Positions 36,901 to 47,600 of a DNA stretch of 64,000 nt are shown here, piece by piece. Numbering within the stretch: position 1 is the stretch's first letter; every line of letters starts with the position of its first letter. The notes under the pieces were generated by a model. It was not told the DNA's origin and did no database searches. It saw only the letters and a list, made by a program, of their open reading frames with translations. Made by a program: the position numbers and the translations under genes. This DNA comes from Anseranas semipalmata. Lineage: Eukaryota; Chordata; Aves; Anseriformes; Anseranatidae. The stretch spans positions 481,294-545,293 of the forward strand of contig VXAA01003984.1 of the NCBI GenBank assembly GCA_013399115.1. Direction: 5' to 3'.

Positions 36901-37708
36901 TTACAGTAAAAAAAAGCAAATGTGTTTAACATATGAAGGAAAATGAAAAGCAAGCAAACAAAAACAGAAGAAAGTAATTTAACTGTAAATGCTAATATGT
37001 CAAGAATATTTTTTCATGTTTTTAAGAGAGAGCCCTTGCCAAAGGAGTTTACAGGTTACCTGAGACAGCCTAAAGAATAAATAAAATGTTCGAGGTAAAG
37101 AAAAGCATTGTAAGGCTTTTTAATAAAGGTGCTGTCTGCTGTATAAGAGAAAGTGGTAAAAAGAGAGCAGTTAAATATATGGGCACTCTTAAATCCTGTA
37201 AGTGACTTCTGACTCACAGTACAAGACAATGGACTAGCAAAGTTACTTATGATCAAGCCATGTGGCAAATCTCAGCATTGAATAACACCTTGTTTTAAGT
37301 GCTCTGTCGGCAGAATGAGTCAGAGCTCTCAGGTTGTGAGAGGGTTGATGCAAGGCTTAGAGAGAGCTGACTTAAGAATATGATGTTCAAAAGCCATCAG
37401 GAGTCAAAACGAGCTACTGCCTGCTAACATCAGAGTTAGAACATGCTTGTGGGTCAGCTTAATGAAGCAGAAACTGCAAGCTTGTTGCAAGAAATGCTTT
37501 CGCCTTGTTCAACTTCTAAAGAATTTTAGGTTTTGGTTAGGATGTGGAATAGCATCAACAGGAAGATAAAGGAGAGATCTACCTCTGGCTATACGCTAAC
37601 CTTAAGATACAAAAGCGTTTTAAAATAACACGAAAACACCAAAGTGAAGTGAGTGTCCTATTGCATCCAGACCCACCTCTGCTGCCATTGGCACAATGGC
37701 ATACAACC
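33986..37708. other. Unique AT-rich DNA, no gene seen
   Basis: Open frames near 34.4-34.9 kb overlap on opposite strands and are chance. Two GTTGCTAAG words lie at 35,570 and 35,588, resembling RFX half-sites, with no further support. Confidence 0.5.
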
Positions 37709-37730
37709 ATTGCTGTAAATTTACAGCAAT
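37709..37730. repeat. 22-bp perfect palindrome
   Basis: Two 11-base halves, the first reading ATTGCTGTAAA, form an exact self-complementary sequence with no spacer. Symmetry stops at once on both sides. Confidence 0.9.
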
Positions 37731-38326
37731 CATTTTACATCTAGTTATTATTTTTCCCTTCTTGTTGTTATAGGACAGGTTATCCAGAAAGGTTTCTAGA
37801 TCCCAGTGGATAAAAGTCTATTAATGGACTGACTAAATATAATTTATTCATGGCCATTTATACTGATTTATTCTGTGTTAAAATTACCTCTAGCTCAAGT
37901 AGATGCTTTTCTTCTCTGATATTTCCTTCTCCCACTATTCTATATCAGCTTTAGTTTCGCTCGCTTCAACAACAACAAAATCCTTCAGTATATTCTTGAA
38001 AGAGGGATGCTCCTATTATTTTTTTTTTGATCATTCTAGTAATCCTGCAAGCTTTGTCAAGGTATAGGATCAAGTGACTTTTAAATTAATGACAGACACT
38101 CTGAACAATAAAATTTATATGTGAATGAAATTCTGTTTGAGCACTGAGAACATAAACAAGCTCTTAGTTCTATTTGTGCATATGCAAAGTAATTCCATGG
38201 GACACAGCTGAGTTATTCTGAATTCATTGTGCACTTGAGAATATGCCTAGTTGTAGGCATTGCCCCTGTCCTAGCCAAAGAGCATTTCTCAAATCCGATA
38301 CTATGATTTAAAATATTAATGTCTCC
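37731..38326. other. Unique AT-rich DNA, nothing recognised
   Basis: No gene or dispersed repeat could be supported. Confidence 0.45.
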
Positions 38327-38404
38327 TTCCCCCTCCATCCACCCCCCTTACCCCCTGTGTTACAGTCAGAATGAGGGGAAAAAAAAAGGGGGGGGGGGGG
38401 GGGG
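38327..38404 (+). repeat. C-rich patch followed by A9-G17 homopolymer junction
   Basis: The plus strand carries C5, C6 and C5 runs at about 38,327-38,356, then 9 A and 17 G at 38,379-38,404. The G17 run can form a G-quadruplex or pair with the upstream C runs as a hairpin. Run length may be unreliable because long G runs are hard to sequence. Confidence 0.85.
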
Positions 38405-38886
38405 TTCTTGTTACTATCTTGGTACTATCATTCCAAACATTTTCAAATCACTGCCTAATCAGCTCACTCCTTGTGTCAGATTGTCAAATTCCTAAGCAAG
38501 CTATTACTCTTCCTTACAATACTAATGTTGCTTTCCAGATATACCGCATCAGCAATAGCCTTGGATGATGTGAATCATTTGTTTTAAGACACGCATGGGC
38601 AGAATGTGAATAGAAGATTAAAGTGTTTTTATGTTGTCCATCAGAAAATCAAATGATGTCAACAAAAAAAAAAAAAAGAAAGAAAGAAAGAGTGAGCACT
38701 AGAAGGAAATATGTAATCTACAACACAGGCCAATGTACGTATTACTGTATGAATCTACCAACCAAAGTTTGGAGTGCTTTCAGATGGGAAAGCAGGAATT
38801 AAGAAAGAGAGCAGAAAGACTCTTTTGTGCCTCATCCTGAAATCATTCAAAAAATTTTTTTTAATTTATTTCAGCAGTAATCACAT
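38405..38886. other. Unique DNA with an A run and (GAAA)n
   Basis: About 14 A followed by GAAA units at 38,660-38,690. Nothing else recognised. Confidence 0.5.
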
Positions 38887-39026
38887 GTAAAAGAGGGAGC
38901 ATTGAATTATGGAAGAACAGTGCACATCTAAAACTTCTGAATCTTTGTGGTGTGTTTGTGGAATGTCCTTGAGTGACAAGGGGAGGGGAAGGCAGGGGAA
39001 GGAAGGGAGGAACTTTATCAGTTGCA
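38887..39026 (+). repeat. Left arm of a 1.4-kb inverted duplication
   Basis: Nearly the exact reverse complement of 40,140-40,297. The core (about 127 bases, 38,900-39,026) matches with about seven differences. Further out, GTAAAAGAGGGA matches after a roughly 20-base indel. The arm contains a purine-rich segment (38,979-39,010) with four G-runs that meets the G-quadruplex rule on the plus strand. A 90-codon plus-strand frame begins at 38,909 within the arm and runs out of it; it has no domain. Confidence 0.9.
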
Positions 39027-40139
39027 CATTTTATCACACAAAGTTGTTTTCATTTTTTGGAACAATTGAAAGAGCTACAAGAAGCAAACCCGTTCTGTCT
39101 GTGAAGAAGAGGGAGGAAATGATGTTGAAGATGAAGTTCTTCACCCTACCCACTATCCCAGTCCAGGATATGTGGTACTAGGCACTAGGAAAATGTTTCA
39201 ATCTTCCTGTTCATTAACTTATGAACCTCTTTTAAAGATAGAAGTACAGACTGTGCCAAATATATGCTGGGCTCGTAATGAAGACAAATGTCCACTTGGA
39301 GCTGAGTTCAGACTGTGGAATTCATTTTACTCTGGAACTTTTATTGCTGTGTAATTAGAGTGACATTTGGTCAGTCTCGTTAGATCTGGATTCAGACCAG
39401 AGACTCAGAGGTAGAGGTCCAATAAATTCTCTCCTCTAAAGCTGATATTTGTTTCATTATTGCTTTAATTGTTGTACTTTCTTTACTGTCACTGGGCCTT
39501 GCATTACTGTTCATCTGGCATGATTCAGGCTCTGTCATTCCCTAGAATTAATTCTCCATCTTGTCTGTATTTTCTGTATTCTCCCAGATCAGCTGTTTTG
39601 TCTGAAATTCATGACCCTGAGGACGTGAGCATTGTCTAACTGTGGTCAGTGCTGGGGAAGAAAATTCCAAAAAGAAACCCTCAGAGCTGTTAGGAAATTA
39701 TTATGGTAATTGAGTAGGTTATACAATTCCCTTAGGACTTTAGTATGGCAAAGAACTGGCTAGTTCACCCAGAACTGACTTGAAGTAAAATTGCTTAATA
39801 CTGACAACTCTAAGTCTGATATCTCCGAATCATGAACTAAATTGTCCTACTTTTCTGGTCTCAGGCCATTGTGACATATGACATGGAAAAGATAAAAGAA
39901 GCTACTTCAAGTAAGGATTTACCTAATCAGATATAAGTTATAAACAACTTTATCTGTACTACTCATTCACAAAACGTCCCTGTGTAGTCAATGGAGAGAA
40001 ATAGTCACAGCTTGGACAAAATGTCTCTGTTCTAAAGTAGGCCTCTAAAATAGATGACATGGGAATTAGGAGTAATGCATGGCAAAGCTGTCTAGATCAA
40101 GGAGATAAGCAGCAGATTTCTACATTGTAGACAACCCTT
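39027..40139. other. Spacer of the inverted duplication, no gene recognised
   Basis: About 1.1 kb of mixed, unique-looking sequence between the arms. No transposase-like reading frame is present (frames are 90 codons or fewer) and no known DNA-transposon terminal motif is seen. Inner flanks of the two arms are unrelated to each other. Confidence 0.5.
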
Positions 40140-40297
40140 TGCAAGTGATAAAATTCCTCCCTTCCTTCCCCTGCCTTCCCCTCCCCTTGTCACTCAAGGA
40201 CATTCCACAAACACACCACAAAGATTCGAAAGTTTTAGATTCGCACTGTTCTTCCACAGTTCAATGTCAAACTAAGGGAAGATGTATCCCTCTTTAC
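40140..40297 (-). repeat. Right arm of a 1.4-kb inverted duplication
   Basis: Reverse complement of the left arm. The G-quadruplex-capable purine block here lies on the minus strand. It is about 20 bases longer than the left arm near its outer end (about 40,267-40,287). No target-site duplication is visible beyond either outer end. Confidence 0.9.
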
Positions 40298-43200
40298 CTC
40301 ATTCCTAGATAATTTTCCAATAAACTTTTTCCTCTTCCATATGAGGACTCCAGCACACACACACACACAAAAATACTACGAGTGTCTTTTACAGAAACAG
40401 ACATCTTGAAGCTCATTAGATGTATGTAATATATAGGTGGAATCAAAAATCACCGAAAAGATCAAAGGGAGCCAGAGATGGATGACTAAGCTGGGTAGGA
40501 TCAGTTAATGCATTGCCTATCTATCTTAATAGTTATCTTATGGCAAATACAAAAAAAATTACCTTGGTTATTCAACCAAGTACTCTAATATCTGATCAAA
40601 ATAAAGATCTGTACACTACTGGGGGATCAATTGTTAATCACAGATTTGATCTAAGTCCTCAGGCTAAGACAAATAAGCAAAGAAATTTTCTGTTACTAAA
40701 TTACATTACAGTCTGCAGTATATCTTCAGTTAAACGATCCACATGAATGAAAAAGAAATAAAAAAGTAAGAAAAAAATGCAATAGTACTTGTCAAAGCCC
40801 ACCATATTGCTTGCTAAGCACTCAGATAAAGGCTATTTTCTATGGACACCTAAAAGTCATTACTAATTATGAAGTTCTTTGCTCTGTCTATGCATGTTCA
40901 AGCTTCTGCAAGTAGTAGCTCACAAATACGATATTTGATAAAGGCTAAACACAAATATACTACAGGTAATCTTAATCCCAGTTTTACAAAGTGTGTCTGA
41001 GATATTTCCTTAACTAATGACAAGAGTTAAGCACTCAGTACATTGTTTATCTGATCTATCTCAGGCATTTCCTTAAAGATCACATTCTATGAATTATTAT
41101 CTAAACCTACGGATTTCTTTTCAGTAAGCATAAGGAAAATCTAGACTACTCTCAATGATATAGATAATGCATATAACTGATCATATTACTTTCACTCCTT
41201 AACACAAAACAGATTCAGCAAAGCATCTAAAATGTGTTAAAATTCCACAACTCAAATAGTTATGAATAGGAATTAGGCATGTATCATTCTATCAAAGTGG
41301 AGTATAACTGAAAGATTAGGTGTAAACATGTATTTTTATAGCTCTTTTATTTCTTATCTTTTTAAAATCAACTTATTTTTAATATAAGAGTAAAGAAAAT
41401 GGTTTCCAGGACAAGAGCCAGGAAATGAGTTCAATAACTTAGCCTTCCCCTTCTCCCCACACAATCTTAAACTCATAAAAATGGCTAGGCAATGCAGTTA
41501 AAGATGTTGCAGACTACTCAGAATATAAATAATCACATCTAGTATAAATAAGCAAGCAGGTACATTGTTTAACAGTTAATGCCTGACTCATGAATAAGAA
41601 CACACAACAAAGACAGAAATATTTAATTTTGTATTACAGAACATCATTAGGAACTATTTGATAAAATACAAATGTGGCAGAGACTCCTTAAAATGCATAA
41701 CTTTCACGTATGATCAATTCTCTCATCGACCCATTTTATTCTTACACAAGGAGTTTGATAATGATGGAGAATGATGACATGAAATTTTAAAAAATGTGTT
41801 TTTGTCTATTGTATCACTGAATAAGTGTAACTGAATGGTGGATTTTTTATTCTTCCTCTTCCCTTTTACTGTTTTCATGTGGAAGATCTACACTGTAGAT
41901 GCATATTTGGGGCATTGTGAATTTGTTTTTTAAAGCCATTACTTTTGTATACAGCCCTTACTGAACTGTGAGAAATTGCTTAAGGAAAGGAGGTGGTTTA
42001 TGGACTCGGGGCTAAATTTGTCTACCTTTGCAGCCAGAGTAGTCTGCTACATTTTCACTCCTCCTTTTATCTCTTCTGTCGTTTACAGTAAGAAAGTCAG
42101 TCTCTGCTCATGAGACACATCTTTTATTTCTGTTCCCTGTTAAAGACTCAAGGAAATCTCAAACCACCTATTTAATGCCTGTAAGTTAGATCCTGGCAGG
42201 GTATAAACATCTAGGTAACGGAGACCAACCCAGATAGTTAACTTTCTAGTGGCACATAAACCTGGAGATAGTATATTCCAATGGCTTCTCTGTCTTAGAC
42301 CACAACAATCTCTGGAGAAGCACGCATGAATTAATGTGTCTGATCATTCATGGTATTCCTCAAACATTTGCCTCAACTCTCATCTTAATAATTTTGTTAA
42401 TGAGCTTTGTAAACTGTTGTGCCTCCAGTGAATATAAAGAGCACAACATGGGAAAGGACTCCAAAAGCAAATGCAAGTTGGAATGCTGGAAAGAAAATAT
42501 CCCACGCCCTTGAAAACCTGACCAGTAGAAATCAGGTAAAATATATATACAGAAATTGGGTAAAATATATAAAGAAAGTCATGGTATCATTCAAATATAT
42601 CATATACTGTTGAAAAATTCCATTATAAGCATGAGTTTTCAAATGCCAGAAGATGGCAAAGACTTACAGGACATCTTCAGAAGGGGAACAGAGGTCCTGC
42701 CTGACAAGAGTAAATGAGAAAAAATAGTCTTTCTTACCACAGAAAAATAATACTGAATGAGGAAGTGACTCCTTTCTGTACAGGACTAAATAGAGAAGAG
42801 TGGTTAAGCTAACTGATAATGATGACACAAAAAGCTGCATATAGAAAACCATAAGGTTTCTCTGAAATCCTTATAGCAGATGTTTAGATAGACACCTCCA
42901 AAAGGAGTAAGATGGAATGCAATAAATTACATCCAAGAAAATATGTAATAACATTGTAATAAGAGGCAACTAGCACGATGACCCAAGAGAAGACAGATGC
43001 AAGATTATTGGAAGAAACAAAGGATCTGTAGATCATTGCCTCCAACGTAACAAGAGCTCTCAGTAATCTGAGGTAGTACTAATCATACAGTTCCACAGCC
43101 TTCCTGCTCCTATGACAATTATACATATCCTTGAAGAATTATCTGAAAAGAAATCTGAGATCTTTGAATAAAAGAGTGAATTTGGAAAAAAAAAAAAAAA

Positions 43201-46035
43201 GAAAACCTCCAGAAAATACTACTACTTCTGGCTAAAGTTTAACAACAAAACCAACAAATCTCCTTAGGCACTTTTCTGTGCACTATGTGACATTTAAATG
43301 AATATTTAGACAACCTCTATTTATACATCCTCAGAAATAGTTCTTGCAAAATCCCGACTTGGAAAGAAAATCTTCCTGACTTCCTCCAGACCAATAACCA
43401 AGGTTCCAGTTTTGAAATAATCACCCTCATGCCTACCACAGATAAATTCCTTAAAGCTGACTTTATCAAATTAAGAGACAGTCAAATACTAGCAAAAATT
43501 AAAAAAAAAAAAAAAAGGCATATAAAAACCTGGAAAAACAGGAAGAGATATTTCTCCAAACTCTCAAACTCTGTTACTCTTCAGTATGCAGTTTCAGCCT
43601 CTTTCGTTTCCATTTTATTTGCTTTTATTCATACGAGTTTTTATTACACAAATATTTAAGGAAATTAATCTTTAATGTTGTTTATACAATAACTCATGGG
43701 TCTGATCCAAATTCCATTGATGTAAAAAGTGAGCCTTTTCATTATTTCATCTTTCATTAGGTTAACTTTGAAATTCCCATGTGTGCAGATAATTTATTGT
43801 TATTCTTTTTTTTTCAGTGTTATTTGTCATTCTTTGTATATTATTGAATTCAAATCAGACAGTGTAACCATACTGTTACTTGAGTAATCTATTGCACACA
43901 TCATGATTAATCAACTGAAAACAGTATGTATTTGTAATTTTCAGTCCTTCAAGATCCTTCTCAAAGATAACATTATTGTCAATCATAAAGGTCTATTTTT
44001 CCAAGAAATGTGTGTTTTAATTCCTTAATTCTTTCTTACAATATTTTAGCTGATTTTAGGGTTTATATTTAAATTTATATTTATAAATATAATAATATTT
44101 TTGTTGAAATTTGCACCAAACAAAAATATTTACTGCCACTACAACCAATGAATTGTGATGAACTGAAAATTTAAAAGTGATTTCAGTTTTTCTTTTTTTG
44201 TCCATTAAAAAAAACGAATGGAAGAGTCCATTTTCACTTTTATTCAATTATTTTAGTAAAAATATTTGCGTTTAAATATTATGGAGGTAGGAAAATATTT
44301 CTTCTGACAAGAAGAATAAGAGGTCTGTTTTTTCAGATTTTCAATCCATTTCAGATGGATTTTCAAATCATTTAAATAATGCCTTCCAAACTTTCATTTT
44401 TTTCTAGGAAAAACATCACTTTGCTCATGGGCCAAAATCATACCTTCCCACTGAGAAAGAATATTAGCTTTTCTTTATTTTATTGTTTCTTAAAAAAAAA
44501 TGGAAGAGTTAAATATTGGCTGGGAACTATGGATGCTGGACTTCAATTTTCAGCTCCTTCATGGCCTTCTTTATGATCTTAGCAAAGCCACTTTCATTTA
44601 TTTTTTTAATTCCTCGCTAACAATTATGGTGTTGCATTCCCCATTGTAGTGGATATATATTTCTCCTAAGTCGTCAGCGGTGATGGTAGAATATATATCT
44701 CCTTTAATGCTGTTGCACACAAAATGCCACTTATTACAGACACCATCAGAGCTGGATCTTTAACCTGTACTTCTAGGTCTAGAGATCAACACAGAAGAAT
44801 ATCATCATGAAAAGTTCACAGACCTAAAAACACCACTGCTGAATGCTTCACATCTTTTCAACAGCTTTATAAATACTTTGACTGTGCCCAACAATTCAAT
44901 GAAATACCAAAGGTAGAATTGCTATGTCCTCATATCATCCACTGATTTCAGGGAAGATTTGCTGAAAAACAGTCTGGAATGAAAATTTCAGGATCCAAGA
45001 CACTTCACTTACACGTCCACCAGTAATCATCCAAAGTCCCCTAACAAAAATCAAGACTCTTACTGGCTTTGATGCTGCAGGATCAGCATCTTTACACTGC
45101 AGCAGACACTGATTTTTTTATTATTTTATTTTCAAAATATCACAAATTTTTCAGCACTCTAAAATTATTTTTTTTTTTTGCAACATCTACAGCTGTTAAG
45201 TTTGCAATAACCTACCTTATTTGAAACCTACAAATTCATTTTAGTGCTACAAAATAATACAGTCAGAAACAAAGGAGAAAAAAAATGATGGTGAGATAAA
45301 CTCTACTGCAAGAAATATTTTATCCAGAAATTATAGAGGGACAGTTCATTATATCAAAAGAAAAATAATGTTTCTACTTTCTATTGGCAAATAGACCTGC
45401 AGATGAATCTGCTCCATCTGACAATGGATGGTCCATAATTTGCGGATACATGCTTGAGTGCTCTTCATCGAACTCCTGTGAAGAAACACGGATCAAGATT
45501 ATCCTAAGAATTTATACCACAGCAGAAAAGCTGAATAAGATTAACAACGTGGCTGCTCCAGGCTGTTTAGAAAAAAAAAAATCGTGTTTTGTGCAGACAT
45601 TACAGATGTGCTTGGCATGGATCTCATAAGAGCAAGGTGGATAAAAGAGCAAATATATTGAATATGTCAAGCTCAGGGAGAAAATTCTGGACTGCTACTG
45701 AGCCTAGCAAAACCACCAAGGCAGATTTTATAGTCTTTCTGAACATATTTATTTGCTCAGAAGCCTAGACTAGCATCAGCAAACTCAATATTTCTTCAAG
45801 ACCTGATTCCCTTTCTCTATAGGAGAAATAGGCACATTACCCCAGTGCCAGACTATCTTCCTAAAATGATGGCATTTGGCTTGCCATGTTTGACTCTAGT
45901 TTCTGGACTTAAGATTGTGTCTTATTCTGATTTGCCAACAAAGAACAGGGAACAGAAGAGAAAGAGCTGTTGTTTTAAGAAACTAAATTCCTCAGGTGAG
46001 TAACTTCAACTGATAATTATTTTCTTATTTATTGT
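40298..46035. other. Unique AT-rich DNA, no gene seen
   Basis: A (CA)n run lies at 40,355-40,370, an imperfect tandem duplication of an AAAT..GGTAAAATATATA unit at 42,530-42,577, and A runs at about 43,183-43,200 and 43,500-43,516. The segment 43,693-43,740 faintly recalls a common dispersed amniote motif (CTGATCCAAATTCCATTGA) but is too short to assign. Confidence 0.5.
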
Positions 46036-46091
46036 CTATACACACACATATATGTACACGGATGCATGTATACGGATATGTGCGCACACAG
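46036..46091 (+). repeat. Alternating purine-pyrimidine tract
   Basis: CACACACATATATGTACAC, GGATGCATGTATACGGATAT and GTGCGCACACA follow one another, nearly all alternating purine and pyrimidine. A candidate Z-DNA-forming stretch. Confidence 0.7.
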
Positions 46092-47504
46092 TGGAAGGTG
46101 AGGGTATTTGGTCCAGACAGAGCTGGGTTCAACATTTGCTGTTCTAGCTGGAAGACAGAAATAACAAGATAATTATGCTGCGATTAGACAGCATTTACCT
46201 TGTGTTGCTTATACAGCATGTGACTAACAGTTACAAGGCAGTTACTCAAAAATATATGTAACAAACAATGTGCTGAAAATAAAGCCAGTCCCTTTCTTCT
46301 GGCCTTTGTTCTTTAAATTTAGTAATTTAACAAGTCATTCCCTTTATCAGCTCTTTGTTCTGCTGACTTATGGGAGAAACAGAAATTGGTGCAACAAATT
46401 TGCGCTTTTAACAGGTTTATTATTACATTATTCCTTTATGGGGTCTGCTACGTAATTGCACAAAATGATGTTATAAATCCCCACCGGAAATACTTATTCC
46501 TCTGTAGCCCGATGTCCAATGTCTAGAGGACACGAGCAGCGCATCTCCCCCATCTGCTATTAGCGTGCCTACATGTTCCTCTTGGTGTACTAGAGGGCAA
46601 AGCAAACGGGGGACAAGGACTAAATGATCCGAATGGATAGAGGAAAAGGCAGACAGAGAGGGTTTGAAAATAAGCCAACAAGCACTTACAGCAAAACTGA
46701 CTACCAGCATAACATTTCCTTCACAACAAAGGTTGAATCAAAACCCTATTCCCCCAGCATATGAATTAGAAGAACAATTGTGTGATTATGATTAAAAAAA
46801 AGAGCATTACATTTTATGTTCAGCTATAATTGGTATTTATGACAATTTATGTAAACAGTAATGAAGCCTATGTGATTTTTGCGGGGAAATTGCATTATGA
46901 CACCAATGATCGTTACTGTTAATTTTCCTGAAGATGATGGCAATCAGCAGGCATAGTTTCATTGTAAATAGGTTAATTTAAAATTCAAACGCTGCTGGTA
47001 TTTCAAAATGAGTTCACATTTGATTTCCGAAAGCTTTGGCCCTGACTGTCAGGATGTCAGGGAAAAAACGCTTCGCAACAGAAAGCAAGAAAAATCAAGT
47101 GAGAAAGAGAAAGAAAGACTGAATGAGCTTTGTTCCAGGAGTGCATTTTCCCCTGCTAATTCAGCTGTGTTTCTAGGTGTGCTGCAATCTCCTGTGTTTC
47201 TACCAATTGCTCACTCAAGTCCATATTGAACAGGAGGCTCATGACGTCTACAAATCATGAGCTAATCTGGTAGTTTGCCTAGTTTAGTTATGATGGTTTT
47301 GCAAAGGGTGAGCAGAGATGAATCCTCACCAGCGGAAGGCACGGGCATCACGTTTCTTTACACAACAGACCAAAACTCACCTACTGGCATGTCTTGCCTT
47401 GCCTCTCTGCAATACACATGAGCACCTAAAAAAAAACACTTTGAAATACTTCTATTACTCCCACCACTCTCTAATATACGTACAAGTATAATCAAACTGC
47501 CAAC
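46092..47504. other. Unique DNA with candidate conserved non-coding element, no gene
   Basis: No gene recognised. The stretch 46,800-47,020 combines TATAATTGG, TTTATGAC, GTAAACA, TTGCATTATGAC and TGTAAATAGGTTAATTT words with no simple repeat. It has the strongest enhancer-like appearance in the window. Conservation with other amniotes is the needed test. Confidence 0.4.
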
Positions 47505-47600
47505 ACTGCTATGTGAGGAAATGCAATATCATCTCCCATTTTACAGAAGGGAAATTGAAGTACTAAAATTTGAATTTTTTGTTGCTAGCACAAGAAAGAA
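47505..47600 (-). mobile_element. MIR SINE fragment
   Basis: CTATGTGAGGAAATGCAATATCATCTCCCATTTTACAGAAGGGAAATTGAAG, given as ordered words, matches the antisense of the MIR core ('TGTGAGGTA..ATTATCCCCATTTTACAGATGAGGAAACTGAGG'). The element is on the minus strand. Its ends are not defined. Confidence 0.65.

Noticed and set aside
38887..40297. Classic DNA transposon (mariner or hAT) with terminal inverted repeats
   Set aside because: No TA or 8-bp target duplication, no family terminal motif and no transposase frame. Kept as an unexplained inverted duplication.
43693..43740. Possible dispersed amniote repeat (CTGATCCAAATTCCATTGA); similar hints at 16,740 and 20,075
   Set aside because: Short partial resemblance only. 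No boundary and no second half with adequate match.
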